Below are positions 6,445-21,000 of a stretch of 52,539 nucleotides of DNA, one piece after another. The stretch is taken from the IMG/VR virus record IMGVR_UViG_3300020179_000046, positions 1-52,539 of that record; one strand, given 5' to 3'. The notes beneath the pieces were generated by a model. The model was not told where the DNA came from and did no database searches. It saw only the letters and a program-made list of their open reading frames with translations. Made by a program: the position numbers and the translations under genes. Within the stretch, counting starts at the first letter, position 1. The number at the start of each line of letters is the position of its first letter. Origin of the DNA: a virus.

Positions 6445-6885
6445 ATGATAGGATCAACTTCAATAAAAAAATCATTAACATCTGAATTTCTTGGAAAAAT
6501 TTCAAGATCTTTTAAAGATATTAGCTTTAATTTTACAAGAAATCCTATCACAAATGATGTTGTGATATTAAAAAATGAAGAAGCGATCAAACAGTCTGTA
6601 AAAAACTTAGTATTAACTCAAATAAATGAAAGGCCGTTTAGACCTATTTTAGGTACAAACACCACAACTATGTTATTTGAGTTGGGCCCAGAGATTGCTG
6701 CTAACTCGTTGATTCAAGAAATTGAAGATGTATTAATTGAAAACGAACCTAGAATAGGTTTAGAAAAAATTGATGTTGAAGCAATAGATGATCAATATAA
6801 ATTTGAAGTAACAATTGAGTATTTAATAGTTGGACTTCCTCCAGAAGTTCAAACCCTATCCTTTATTCTCGTTCGAGAAAGTTAA
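6445..6885 (+). CDS. 25: Baseplate wedge protein gp25
   Basis: 146 residues, close to T4 gp25 (132). The gp25/VgrG-associated wedge pattern is clear: N-x-R-P-F-R-P-x-x-G (about 52-61) and the conserved E-N-E-P-R-I glutamate-proline-arginine motif (about 108-113), followed by the typical final beta strands. Gp25 joins gp6 dimers at the inner baseplate and starts sheath polymerisation by handshaking with the first gp18 ring. It lies just upstream of gp6 as in other T4-like phages. The ATG lacks a visible Shine-Dalgarno site. Confidence is high. Confidence 0.93.
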   Translation: MIGSTSIKKSLTSEFLGKISRSFKDISFNFTRNPITNDVVILKNEEAIKQSVKNLVLTQINERPFRPILGTNTTTMLFELGPEIAANSLIQEIEDVLIENEPRIGLEKIDVEAIDDQYKFEVTIEYLIVGLPPEVQTLSFILVRES

Positions 6886-6890
6886 TTTAG

Positions 6891-9008
6891 ATGGAATTAC
6901 CAATAGTTTCTGCCCTAGAATTTGAACAGATAAGAAGTTCAATCAAAAATTATATTAAAACAAAGACAGATTTTAAAGATTATGACTTTGAGGGGTCTAA
7001 CCTGTCTATGTTGATTGATATATTAACATATAATACAATGTATACTTCATACAATGTAAATATGTCTGTAAATGAGTTAAATCTCGATACAGCTGTTCTA
7101 AGAGACAATATTGTTTCCATTGCAAAAAGATTGGGGTATAATCCAAATTCTTATACCTCAGCAAAAATTGAAGTTAACTGTACAGTCGTCAATGATAATA
7201 ATTTTGATTCTATAAAAATAAAACCAGGTGTTTTATTTGTAGCATCTGCAAACGGAAAAAATTATAAATTTGTAGTTAGAGATACTGTAGAACTAGACAG
7301 CAGAGGAAAATCTAGTGTAACTTTTGAAAACTTAGAACTTATAGAAGGCACAGATTTTTCAATTACATATACTGTAGATACATCAAACGAACATCAAAGA
7401 TTTTTTGTTCCTAATAGTTTTGTTGATTCGGATACAATTAGAGCATTTGTTATAGCAGATCCATCAACAAATATTGAGGAAGAATATGAAAGGAAAAATA
7501 CCATAGTTGATGTAACTGCAGAAAGTAAAATTTTCTTTGTGGAAGAAGTTCAAGACCAAAAATATGAAATTATTTTTGGAGATGATACATTTGGCAGAAA
7601 ACTTAAAAATGGGGAGGTAATTAGACTCCAGTACATTGTTTCTGGTGGTTCTCAAGCAAATGGTATAAAAATATTTGATTTTGTTGGTCAAATATATGGA
7701 ACAAGATTCTCTCCAACCCCAATTGAAAATTTAATTATGCTTTCAAATATTTCATATAAAATAAATTCGGAGTTTTCTGACGGAGGTTCTGAATTTGAAA
7801 GCATTAGATCAATAAAATATGCCGCTCCAAGATATTATGCATCACAGGAAAGAGCAGTTACATTGACGGACTATGACACTATCATAAGACAAATATACTC
7901 AAATGCAGACTTAATTAATGTTGTAGGTGGAGAATCTTTATCACCACCAAGATTTGGCCAAGTTTTTATTTACATAAAACCCGTTGTTGGCGAAAATGTA
8001 AGTTTTGGTCAGAAGCAAAAAATTAAAAATGAACTTAAAAAATACAAAGTTGGTTCAATTACTACTCAGATAATTGATAAAGATAATGCAGATGTTCATC
8101 TAACCATTAAAATTCATTATGATTCAACAAAAACTAGAAAAACTATATCTGAGCTTCAATCTTTAATAAGTAATGTTATATTACTCTATGCAAAAGAAAA
8201 AGAGTTTGATAAATTTGGTGGACTATATTCAAATTCAGAATTAATTTGTAAAATTAAAGATATTGATAAATCAATACAGTTTGTAACAATTTTAGTATAT
8301 TTACAAAAAACTGTTGAGGTATTTTCAAATCAAGAACACAAATATTTTGTGGACTTTTTCACTAAATTAAAAACAAAAACTATATCAGAATATTATGTAA
8401 TTTCGGAACCTTTTTGTGCAGTAGGATATTCTACTCCAGTTTATCTTGCAGCAGTTGGAAATTGTGATTACACGGGAGATTTAAATCTATATTCACTAGA
8501 TCGTAGATTAATAACTCCTAAAGTTGGAAAAGTAAATCCACAGACAGGAGAAATTGAATTTACAATGAATATGTGTCAAACTACTCCAATAAATATTGCA
8601 GTTATACCAGATGTGATTGAAATTCGGTTTGGGCCCGCAACAACTCCTACATTAATTCTTGATAATATTGAGTTGACGGATAAAGATTATGAGGAAACAT
8701 TAAATCCAGACAATAATACATTACCAATAGATAGAATACTACTAACACCAGCTCACGGCGATAAAAGAGCTACAAATATTGGAATTGGAACTGATTTAAT
8801 TGTTATTGATAGAAATGGCAATCCATATGTAATTCCAAAACCTATCTCAACTAGCCCTGGTGGAGCTACGCCAATTAGATTACCATCTCCAACATTACCA
8901 CCAATTAATCCTCAAGATCCTGATGACCCAACTGGCGGCACTGATCCCAATGATATTACAGATATTGATAACTTTATTCCAGAAACAGATCCTACGGCTT
9001 GCTCATGA
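6891..9008 (+). CDS. 6: Baseplate wedge protein gp6
   Basis: 705 residues against 660 in T4. The N-terminal region has the conserved D-Y-D-F-E-G-S-N-L-S-M-L-I-D-I-L pattern (about 28-43) seen in gp6 and related baseplate J-type wedge proteins. The middle carries the TDYDTIIRQ segment typical of the family. The last ~60 residues are Pro/Asp-rich and probably a flexible tail absent from T4. Gp6 forms the dimer ring that holds the wedges together around the hub and triggers sheath contraction. The gene follows gp25 by 5 bases, has no clear ribosome site, and its TGA overlaps the next ATG. Confidence 0.9.
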   Translation: MELPIVSALEFEQIRSSIKNYIKTKTDFKDYDFEGSNLSMLIDILTYNTMYTSYNVNMSVNELNLDTAVLRDNIVSIAKRLGYNPNSYTSAKIEVNCTVVNDNNFDSIKIKPGVLFVASANGKNYKFVVRDTVELDSRGKSSVTFENLELIEGTDFSITYTVDTSNEHQRFFVPNSFVDSDTIRAFVIADPSTNIEEEYERKNTIVDVTAESKIFFVEEVQDQKYEIIFGDDTFGRKLKNGEVIRLQYIVSGGSQANGIKIFDFVGQIYGTRFSPTPIENLIMLSNISYKINSEFSDGGSEFESIRSIKYAAPRYYASQERAVTLTDYDTIIRQIYSNADLINVVGGESLSPPRFGQVFIYIKPVVGENVSFGQKQKIKNELKKYKVGSITTQIIDKDNADVHLTIKIHYDSTKTRKTISELQSLISNVILLYAKEKEFDKFGGLYSNSELICKIKDIDKSIQFVTILVYLQKTVEVFSNQEHKYFVDFFTKLKTKTISEYYVISEPFCAVGYSTPVYLAAVGNCDYTGDLNLYSLDRRLITPKVGKVNPQTGEIEFTMNMCQTTPINIAVIPDVIEIRFGPATTPTLILDNIELTDKDYEETLNPDNNTLPIDRILLTPAHGDKRATNIGIGTDLIVIDRNGNPYVIPKPISTSPGGATPIRLPSPTLPPINPQDPDDPTGGTDPNDITDIDNFIPETDPTACS

Positions 9009-12000
9009 GATACTTAGAAGAAAAAAAATCAAATATCTCAATTCTTATTGAGAATCAATTTCCAAGCTTTGTTCAGCAGAACAATCCACAATTTCTTAAA
9101 TTTTTATCATCATATTATGAATCTCTGGAAACTAAGTATCAACCACTTGATATTGCATCAAATTTAATTGATTATTACAATATCTCCTACTACAAACCAA
9201 ATACTTTAATTAAAGAAACAAAATTAACTTCTATTTTATTAGCAAATTCGACTATAATTCCGGCAGAAGATACTACAGGATTTCCTATAGAAAACGGATA
9301 TATTAAAATTGATGATGAAATTATTTTTTACAAATCTATCACTGCAAACTCATTTGTTGATTGTGTAAGAGGAACTTCTGCTTTAATATTAGAAAATATT
9401 CCTAAATCAGAAGTTGTACTAACAAAAAGTAATTCAGAGGAACATGAATTAGGATCTGCAATTAAAAATATTGCATATGATTATTCATCGGAATTTTTTA
9501 AAAGAATTAAATCTGAATTAGCACCATTAATTACAGAAAATGTAGTAGAAGAATTAGATTTTGCACAATTTTTAAAAAATATTAAATCTTTTTATTCGGC
9601 CAAAGGTAGTCTAAATGGTCATAGAATTATATTTAAAATTCTTTTTAATGACAAAAAATATAATATTCTTTTAAAACCACGAGGATCCGGCGCAAAATTA
9701 AAAATTAATAATTATAATAAATATATTCCTAAGAATCCACCGCCTCAAATTGTTAATGGTGGAAGTAACTATGATTTTAGAAAAGATCCTAATACTAATG
9801 AATTTCTTAATTCTCCCATAATTGATATTTTGGGAAGTGGCACGGGAGCTGTAAATAATAATGGACTTAGACCAAATAAAACAGCAATTGTAAAAGTAAC
9901 TGGAATTAATACTAATGGAACAATTACATCAGTTGAAGTAGTTGACCAAGGAGAAGAATATATTGGTCCAATAAGATCCAAAGTTCGTCCAAGATCTTTT
10001 TATCAAGATCAAAAAGTATATAATAATACTGGTACTGGATATGGAAAAGTAGAATTTTGGGATGGTTTTAAAAATGAACTTATTTTGTATGATGTAGTAG
10101 GATTTTTTAAATCTGATGATGAAATTATAGGAATTGATGGAGAATCTCCAAGAGCGTTTATATCTAGAGCTTTTATTGGCACCACTTCTATTAGAAGTGG
10201 TGTGGAAACAATTCCAGAAGTACAAAATATTGAGTTTCCTAGAGAATATACATTTAGAACTTCAGACTCACAACACATTGAGAAGAAAATTCTCAAATGC
10301 AAATTAATGCGTGGTAAAGATATTATAACCAAAGGCAAACTACCTCAGACATTGACTTTAAGACAAGATAAGGATATTTTGTTTGGAGTTGAGGGCACTG
10401 ATTTAGAAGTTGATAATATCATTTCACTCAGAGATAATACATATGAATTTGAAGTTTCAGCAAATACAAATTTATCAAAACTATATTTACCACCATCTAC
10501 AGAAATTACCATAAACTCTTCTTATTCTGGATCTAATTTTATTGTTACTGTAGATGATGCAAGTAGATTTCCAGTTACAAATGGTATCTTATATGTAAAT
10601 GGAGTATTAATTGAATATGCTCATAGATCAATAGATCAATTTTTTGATTGCAATTATTATTTTGGTACTAACTTATCTGTGGGAATTGGAGATGAGGTAA
10701 TATCTTGGGGTAGAAAAAAATATACTATAAAGTGGAATATTAATGAAACTATTAATCAGGGTGAATTTAGATATTATAAAGATAATCTGTATAAAGCAAC
10801 TTCTTCTGGTATTACTAGTTCTATTAATGGACCTACGCACACATCTGGTGTAAAAAGAGATGGTAGGTATGCCGATGGAAATCCAAATCCAGTAAAATGG
10901 CAATATATTGGTAAAAATACTCTTAAACACACTTTATATGATATAGTAACCGATACAGAATTTGAATTTATTGCTGTTCCTGGAAATATTGTAATTGTTG
11001 ATGGCGGATCGTTACATACACAACAACAATATGAATTTGCTAATGTAGATTCTCCCAATCAACAGATGTATAATTTTACATCTAAAGAAATTTCTGACAG
11101 ACTTGGTGTTGTTCTATCAGGAAATTATAATAGAGGATATAACACAGTTACAGATTCAAGATTGCCGTCATTTGGTTCATTGTCAGGATTTAATTCTTCT
11201 CACGATTTTGAAGACTACATTTATGTTGCAACTAGTGCTATTCCTAGATGGTGGAATGAAATTGTTGATCTAACTCAAGTAACTTTAAATTCTGAAGATC
11301 TAAAAAAAGTATCTTTTACAAATCAAAAATTAATTACTAGATATCGAAAAAGCACCTTAGTTAATGAAACTAGAGTTGGTACTGATTTATATCCAACTAA
11401 AAAATCTATCGCTGTCAATGCGGATGCAATTCAAGTAAATTCCTATAAAGGAAATACCATAAACTATGGCAAAATTAATAACTTCACTATTGCAAAGAAC
11501 GGTGATTATAAAGTAGTTTTTAGAAAACTCCCCAACTCTTCATTTGTATTTGATTTTTCTAAATTTCCATCATTTACAATAAAGTCTAAAGGTCTTTCTG
11601 ATTCTAGTGTAAACGGACTTGTGAGAATATCTTCTAACTTACATAGTATTAATTTCAATGCATTGGCCGAAAAATGGAAAAATACTGGATATTTAACTGG
11701 GTTTACAACAAAACCAGTGATTGAAATAATTAATAACAACCCAACAAAATCTGCAGTTATATCTAAAACTAATTTAAATTTTAATACAAATACATTTACA
11801 ATAACATATTCTAGTTCATCAAATCTTGAATTCAAAACAGCGGACAAAGTTACATACTTTACTCCACTTAGCACCACAAATCCAATAATTCAATTAACAA
11901 ATATAATACCAACATTAGTTGATCAATCTGAGTATTATCTATTTGTTGTATCGACATCTTCGGGAGTATACCCAAAAACAGTCACATATTCTATACACAA

Positions 12001-15000
12001 AACAAAAAGTGAAGCAATTCTTGGATCTAATAAAATTCAATTAAGTGTACAAAATCCTTTACCTGATTTTAATTTTTCTTTACTTGGAGAGAGTTTAAAT
12101 CCAATTGATTTTAAATCTGCAGAATTAGATTTAAGTTATAATGAAGATACGAAACAACTTGATAATATTATTATTAGAGATTCTGGTAGTGGTTATGTAG
12201 AAGCACCAACTATTAGAATTGTTGGCGGCGGCAAATCTAGTCTTCCTCAAGATGCAATTATTATTCCATATGAAATTGATGGTGTTGAAATTATTGAAAT
12301 GAGGGGTCCTCTAGTATCATATACAAATTATGATAAAAATAATTCTTATGAAATTGATTCTTTGATCAGTGACAATAACTCTTATGAAATTACTCCAGAG
12401 ATTGTTGTTGATGCAGGATCTGATGCTGAAGCGGTTGCTTATGTTTCAAACGGCAAAATTAATTCAGTAATTCCAACTAATGGTGGCAAAAATTATTTTA
12501 CTGTGCCAACCGTGCGATTAACAGGGTCTGGTGGATCTGGTACGGATGCAGTTGTACATGCAAAAATTAATAATGGCAATATTACGGATTTTGTTATTGT
12601 CAATCCCGGCAGAGATTATATAATTCCAATCACTGTAGAGATTATCCCTGCAGGATCTGGAGCAGTTGTTACTGCAAGATTAAATGAATGGACATTTAAC
12701 TTAGTTCAAAGATTAGAAACTATTGGTAGAATTGATAGTTTTGGTGGATATGTGTACAATAAATCTGATTATAAAATAACTTCTTCATCCGATCTATATA
12801 ATCCATCTAAATTTGTTCATATAATTCCCGACAATGACTTAGCACCTGGAATTACTAATGCACAATACTTATTACTAAAATCTTCTAAAAAATTATTAGC
12901 AAAATATACTTTAGAACAAAGAAGTGGTTTATTATCAAAAATTTACCCAAATGTTAATTTTACCTATCAAACCTCTCAAGGAATAACTGATTTACTGAAT
13001 ACTACAGTACATTCTCCAGTAATAGCTGTTGCATATGATGGTGTTCCTGTCTATGGCAACAGAGGATATTCTATTAGATATGATGCCAGCAGTACAGTAA
13101 CTGAGATTCCATCCAGATATAAATTAAAGTATAGCACAATTAATTCTACTGGCAGCATTTCAATAGTTGTGAATGGGACAACTTACTATGTAAACAGACC
13201 AGGTGGACCACTTATTTCACAATATCCAATCGGTAGTTTTATTGAAGACTATGTATTTGAAGCAGGTGACTCTCATAGCTTAGACAAATACAATGGAAGA
13301 TTCTGCGTAACACCAGAATTTCCTGATGGAAGATATTGTTATTTTACGACGACCAGTTCTTTTGATGCGGTGACAAATGGTATTATTCAACAATCAAATG
13401 TAAACTTTAATGGATTTCCATATTTTGTAGGAAATGGTTTTGCATCCATTCCAGACACTTATACAAATAACTTTTGCAGAACAAACGATAAAATTCCAAA
13501 AGCATTTACTAGATCAGTAGATGTAGCAATTCCAAGATCTGACCAACTATATTTTCCTGGACTGCCATCAAACAAAAGATATCCAAAAGAAGATGTAAGT
13601 AATGATAAAACAATTTCTGGATCTTCTTCTTTAACTCCAGGTTCCGTTGATAGTGTAATCATCGAATATCCAGGTAAAAATTACAAAGTTGGTGATAAGT
13701 TAGTTGTAGATAATACTCTTTCCTTTGGTTCTGGGTTTGGAGGATTTGTTTCTAAAATTCATGGTAAAGAAATTTCTACCTTTATTATTGATAATGGAAA
13801 AATAACAGTATTTACCAGTCAACCTTCTGAATTGTCTATTAATGATTTTGTATATTTTGATTATACAACTCCATCAAATCCAGTAGTTATTAATTTTCAC
13901 GATTCTAATTTCTTACCAATTAGTAGCAAACTTATTGAGTCTCAATCAATTTCTGCTCAACTTAGTAGCACAAATTATTCAAACAAAAGATTTTATTCAT
14001 TGTCGTTGAATAAAAAATTTAAGTATAAGTTCAATATACCAAATTTACCATATTCATTTACTTATGATATTGATAAATTAAATGAGTACTTTGTAATTGA
14101 AGAAAATAACAATTCTGATCCTGCAGCTATAATTTTTGATGCATCTAAGTTGCCAACTACTTTGTATTTGCATATTGGAAATTATATTTACGAAATTACT
14201 ACATCAATTCAATTTTCATCACAATATAGAGTTAGTTCAATCAATGTTGCAAGTAAATCATTTACATGTAATATTTTTGAGGATGTATCTACGTTTGAAA
14301 CTAGTAATATTAAATATATAACTAATTCTATTAATCCAAACGGATCTATTGCTGAAATTTCTGTATCAAATGGCGGTTATAATTACAGAAATTTGCCTAG
14401 TGTTACAGTTGATTCTAAAACTGGTTCTGGTGCAATTGTTCAATTAGATTCAACTACAATAGGTAAAATTAGAAACATTAAGTATTTAACTGCAGGCGGA
14501 GGGTTCACATCCAACTTAAATGTTAATTATTACCTAAATTTACCATCAACTGCAAAAATTATTAATAATTTTGAAATTTATGAAGTTGAAGTTATTGCTG
14601 GAGGAAATTATTACAAGGACAAACTTGAATTATTAGTTGATGGAAAATCTAATCTTGCTAAATTTAAAATAAATGTTCAAATAGGTGTAATTACTAGTAT
14701 TGAAATTCTTGATGGCGGTTCTAATTTTGAAACTGTTCCAGAATTACAACTCGTTAGTACTACTGGAGTTGGTGCAATTCTCAAAGCAAAAATTAGGAGA
14801 AAGAAACTTTTTTCTGGCGAATTTCTTACTGCAAAAGAAAATTCAATATTGTTCCCAGTTAAAGAAATTAGAGCTAAAACTTTGTCATTCAATGAATTAA
14901 ATTCTACATTTGAATTTGAACAAAATATTGGTGAGTTTAAAAATGGAGATCTTCTGTACACATCTGATGGTAAAAAATATGGTAGGATTACTAAAATTCG

Positions 15001-18000
15001 TAGGTCCGTAGCATATGCTAAAGTTAATCCCTATATTAACTTAGAATCATCAAAACTTGATATCACTGGGAATACAAGTGAATCTTTACAAAAAATTACA
15101 GATAATATAGTTTATCAAAATTGGTCTTATATCCTTTCTTCTTCTAGAGACACTAAAGACTGGAGAGATCAGATTACGGTAAATACACATCCAGCCGGAC
15201 ATAAGTTATTTGGTAAAAAAATAATTGATAGAAGAAAATCTTTCTTTGATAATCCAGATGATGTATTTAAAACTAATGTAATTTTTACTGCTAATTTAAT
15301 AAATAAAATTCTGTTAAAAGTAAAATTAACCCCGTGTAAAGATCAAGTTATTTCCATTATAAATCCAGGAAATTTTTCTATTGGTGATTACGTATTTGGA
15401 TCTATATCAGAATCTATTGGTAGAATTGAAGAAATAACAGAATATTCATTAAAATTATCTCTACTTTCAGATACTAGATTTAAAATTGGTGAATTTATTA
15501 TAAAAGTTCCAGCCTCATTCTCATTTGGCATAGAATCTGCAACTTCAAAATCGTTTGTATTCTGGAATGGCATTATGCAGCAACCAGAATATAGTTATGA
15601 ATCCGCATTTAAATATGTAAATAATCTTGGACAACCTTTGACTGTGCCTGTTGTTGATGTATTGATTCCAAAATTTGATTTATTACCAAGTGATGAATTA
15701 CTACATTACAAAGTATCGTCTGCTCTTACAGTATATGATTCGTATACATTAGATCCTAATGATGATATATATTTCCCTTCACTTAAGAAAAAATCTGTTT
15801 CTGTATCGGGTAATTTTTTAAACCAAACTATCATATCTGTTGGAGGTGCAGTTCAGAACCCATCAGATTTTCAAGTAAATGTTAATGAAAAATATATAAA
15901 ATTAAATGATAAACCAAATTCTACCGCAACAGTATTTGCGATTGGCGGCGAAAATTTACACAGACTAATTTTTACTGGTCCTACTTCAGGAACCAAATTT
16001 CAACTTAATCATATTCCAACATCTAATTGTCAATTATTAATATTCTATTCTGGTATTGAACAATCACATCTGCTAACAGATTATTCTGTATCTGGTAATG
16101 AAGTTGTTTTTTCAACAGCTGTTGAGAAAACAAATATTTTTGGTTGGATAAATATTGAACCTGTTGAATGTTTGCAAATAAATGTAAATGATTTATTAAA
16201 AAATAAAATTACTGGTACTTGGAATTGTGATACCAAAAACTTTACTGAGTCTATACATTCTAGTGCAGTAAAAACTCCATCATCTTTATATGAGATTAGG
16301 AAAGAATATTTAGATGGTACTATTTTTCCAGATCCAGACAACACCACGTTGTATGGGTTTGACACCAAATTTACATATACTACACCAGAGTACTCAAGAA
16401 GTTTTGTTGAAGTACTTGATACAATTCAATTTACTGGAGTTGACAAGTCATTCAAACTCACAAGAATCGATGGCAATTCATACACACCAGTTAGAGGTGA
16501 AGGTTCATTAATGGTTTATGTTGATAATGTAGTAGTAGATCCAGATGAGTACTCTGTTACTGGTGACACTATTCTTTTCAACTTAGCATATGCATCAAGT
16601 TCTAAGTGTACAATTATTGATTTTAATAGTACTTATCGTGCTGATTCTATTGGACTTGGCGGCGCTAATCTTGATAGATTAAATGTACAACACAACGGTA
16701 TTAGAAAAAGATTTAATCTCTCCGATAGAGGTGTTCCCCAATATACGAAGAATGTTGGAGATGTATTTGCAATTAGAAATGGTATTCTTCAAAGACCAGA
16801 TCAAAGACATCAAACTATTTCTACCAATAAAATTACATTCAACGATGCTCCAGAATTTATTGATACTACTGACCTAGTTTATTTTAACAGACAGTTATTA
16901 CCATTACCAACTAAGAACGTAGTTCTTGATGATTTCTATTGTTTTGATGGAGTTAGAAAAGACTTCCCTTTAACTTTGGATGGTATTAATTTCTATCCTA
17001 TTAATGTATACAATCTATTTGTTGTTAGAAATGGTGTTTATCAAAAACCTGGAATTGATTTTAGATTAGGCACTCCACTTGATATTAGAGAAGTGCCTGG
17101 TTTAGATAGTTATGAATTAGATGGATCTCATTTGGTGTTTGATTCGGCCCCAGAAAAAACAGATGAAATTATTGTCTTCTATTCATATGATGGATTAAAT
17201 CAAAATCTTAAGTTAGATCCATTCAGATATTTTAATGGTGTACAAAAAACTTTCTCTCTAACTAAAAATTATATTTCAACAACTCCAACATCATCAGATC
17301 ATATTCAGGTCTACAGGAACGGTGTCTATCAGTATTCTGGGTTGGATTATATTGTGGAAACTACGAATGGTGGTCCTAGAATTACGTTTACTACTGCTCC
17401 ACTAGAAACTGATGATATTTTTGTTACTGAGTATAATACATCTACTCGTTTTGTAAATAAAACAATAGATTTTGTTCAAATAAATTCCAATACCATCAAA
17501 AATCAATCAAATGAGTCACTAACAACTTCCGATGTAATTTTAATTTATAAGTCTGGCATTTTAATTACAGATGGTTGGTTGATTGATTATACAAATCAAG
17601 TCATCAATTTTGATGAATCATTTACAATTGACAATAAAACAAGAATATTTGTAGTTAAAAACTGTGAAGGTCAACTTGACAAATTCTTCAAATTTGATGG
17701 TGTTGAGACTACTTTTCCAATCACAAAGAATGTAGTTTCAAAAACTCCACATTCGGAAAATCATATTCAGGTTTACAGGAATGGTGTTTATCAGTATTCT
17801 GGCGTAGATTACAGTGTTTTTTCCACAAATGGTGGTCCTAGAATTACGTTTACTAGTGCTCCTTTGGCATCTGATAACATCTTTATCACTAATTTCCACA
17901 GCACGTCTCACTTTACTGATGCTACATCTGGATTTACACAAATTTCATCAACGAAATTCCAGTATACATCTTCAATTGGTGCGGTCTTCTTATTAATTTT

Positions 18001-21000
18001 TAAAGATGGTATAATTCAACTTGAGGACTCATATACAGTAAGTAACAATACTATTACATTTAGTGAACCAGTAGTATCTCCCAACATTAGAATTTATTTT
18101 ATTGGTAATCAAGTCAAAAAACTTGACAACTTCTATATCATGAATGGAGTTAATAAAGTATTCCCGCTATCTTATTTCTCTGAGTCAATCACTACAGATA
18201 ATATTTTAGTTTACAGAAACGGTGTTTATCAATATCCCATATTAGACTATAACGTATCCTTCAATACGTATGGCAACAAATTAATTAGCTTTATTACTGC
18301 TCCTAATGAGACTGAAAATATTTTTATTGTAGAGGCAACAAATACAACCAACTTTGAAGACATTACAAATAATTTTGTTCAGGATAACTCAACAACCTTA
18401 GGTAATATTACAACTCTAAATCAATCTAAAATTTTACTAGTTTATAATCAAGGAATTTTACAAAATTCAAATTCATATTCATATAATTACATCACAAACA
18501 AGTTACAATTTACTGAAACATTTGCATTAAATTCGTCAGTCAGAATTTATGCAGTTAAAAAAATTGTATCTTCCCCAACAACTGTTCCAACTGGAATTCT
18601 TGATAATGTATATAAAGTTGATGGAACAACAACAACTTTTCCACTAACAATAAATAATTCCTCATTCACAGTATCAGCTGAACAAGGAATCGGTTGGCCA
18701 AAAGCTCAAGTTATTAGAAACGGTGTATTCCAAACTCAAGGGTATTATACAACCAACACCAACGGTGGTCCAAGAATTATTTTTGATGATGCCCCCATCC
18801 AATCTGAAGATATTTTTGTAACTGCATTTGCAGCAAATCAATTTGTTGAATTGATATCCAATCCTACCACTGGATTAACTGAGACTAGTTCAACCGTAAT
18901 TACATACAACGGAACCAGAAATCTTTCTGCCGGTGTAGTTTTAATTTTTAGAGAAGGTATTCTTCAAAAACGTGGTACATACACTCAAATTGGAAATGTA
19001 TTTACTTTCAGTGAATCGATAACTCTTGCAAATACTAAATTCTATCACTTAGAAAATACTACTGTAATCGATTCTCCATATTTTAAAAATGGTGTAACTA
19101 ATACTTTCCCATTAACTAAAAATAACCAATCTATATCTTCTTCAACTGTAAATGAAACTTTAGTCTACAGAAATGGTGTCTATCAGTACTATGGTGTTGA
19201 TTATGTAATTACAGCTGCAAATGGCGGGCCTAGAATTACATTCACCACATCACCCCAGTCAACCGAACCAGTATTTATTCATAATTTTACTAATCAAACT
19301 GGATTTAAGAATTTAACACCACAATTTACGGTAATCACTCCAACAACATATCAGTACAGTGGAATTATTACTAGCGAACCACTATTGGTATTCGTTGGTG
19401 GTATTATGCAAGTTCGTGATTCTTGGTCATTTAATTTAAGCACCAAGACAATTACATTTACAGAAATTCCAAATGGAACTGTAAATATTTTCCAGATCCA
19501 AAATTGTCCAATTCTTGTAAATCAAATTGTAACATCTGCAAAACAAACTAGATATCAATTGAAAAATGGAAGAAAAAATCACTTCCCGGCATCTGCAGAA
19601 TCATTATTTGTATGTGTTGATGGAATTGTTCAACAACCAAATGTTTCTTACGCCGTTGTTGGTTCCGAGTTAGTATTCATTAATGATATATTAACTACAG
19701 GAGTTCCACTAATAGTGATTGATGCGTCTGCTGCTGGGTTGAGATGTTTAGACGATATTGAAACAGCATGGGAGATTGGAGATAAAAAGTATCTCAGAAC
19801 ACTCCAAAACTACCAGAGTGTCAATGATTCACAAATATTGTTAACAATTAATGGAATTGTTCAAGATCCTAACTTCTATTCCGTTAACAATTATGTAATG
19901 ACTATTTTTGATCAACCAGAGAATCCATGGAGCGTCATTGAAATTTTCAATGCAACTCAATCTGGATTTGTAAGACTTGATAATCTCGGTTCAATGAGAT
20001 CTATCACGAATAAGTATAAAGAAATGGTGATGTTTGATAACTATTGGACTATTTCTTCATCTGCAACTTCATTGGTAGTGAATGCTGATGGAGTAGTTCA
20101 AAATCCAAAAATAAGTTATGAGACAAATGGAACTCTGATTAGATTTAATTCACCAACAATAAATCTAGACAATGTTGAAGTTATTAACGTGACGAGTGGT
20201 TCTCTAAGAATCCTTGATAAGTTGTCTGATCTTTCTAATGAATATGTTGATTCTCAAGGTCTAATTCACACGGAGTTTGTGATTAGAAATAGCTACACTG
20301 AACTTACCACATCAACTGGGGCCCTAGTTGTTTATGGATCTATTGTACAAAAACCAGGAGTTGATTATGTAATTCACAACAATCCACTTAAGACATTTAA
20401 AATTATTACCGAATATGGTGTAGATCTAAGTCAATTAAAGATTTATGACGTATCTAAGACTTCATACGAATTGATTGATAATCTAGATTCATTAATTTAT
20501 TCATCTGGTGATAATTACACTCTTAGAATTACAAATAAGTATCAAACAATTTCTGGATTGTATGCTGAAAATACTTTAGTTCAAATAAACGGTATCGTAC
20601 AGAATGTTTCATCGTACAATATTATTAATTCTACAATAACATTAATTGGTTTAAACTATAAAACGGCCAAAGTTTATAATTTATCTGGTGCAAATTTGAG
20701 ACTGATTGATAATCTATCAGAAGATTTTTCAACCCCAACATTTAAATTGACTCAAAATTATAGTACATTTACTCCAAGCAATCTGGTAGATATCTTTTTA
20801 CTCAGAGATTCTGTATTGCAAAATCCAACTGAAGATTATATTGCAGGATCTGGATATATTACATTTACATCAAATATTCAAAAATCTACAGATATATTCA
20901 TTTTATATACACACAACTCACAAGAGATCATTCCAATATTGGCCATTCCATATACAATCTGTACTACGGAAGATACCTATACTCTTCCATATGCAATTCC

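Noticed and set aside
8999-9004. TTG as start of the giant gene
   Set aside because: The ATG at 9005 overlaps the gp6 stop in the ATGA arrangement used elsewhere here. The TTG adds only two residues and has no better ribosome site.
10009-10338. 109-codon - strand frame, and similar frames near 11506-11877, 31100-31474 and 49494-49874
   Set aside because: All lie fully inside strong + strand structural genes, have no ribosome site or neighbours, and show no protein-like patterns.
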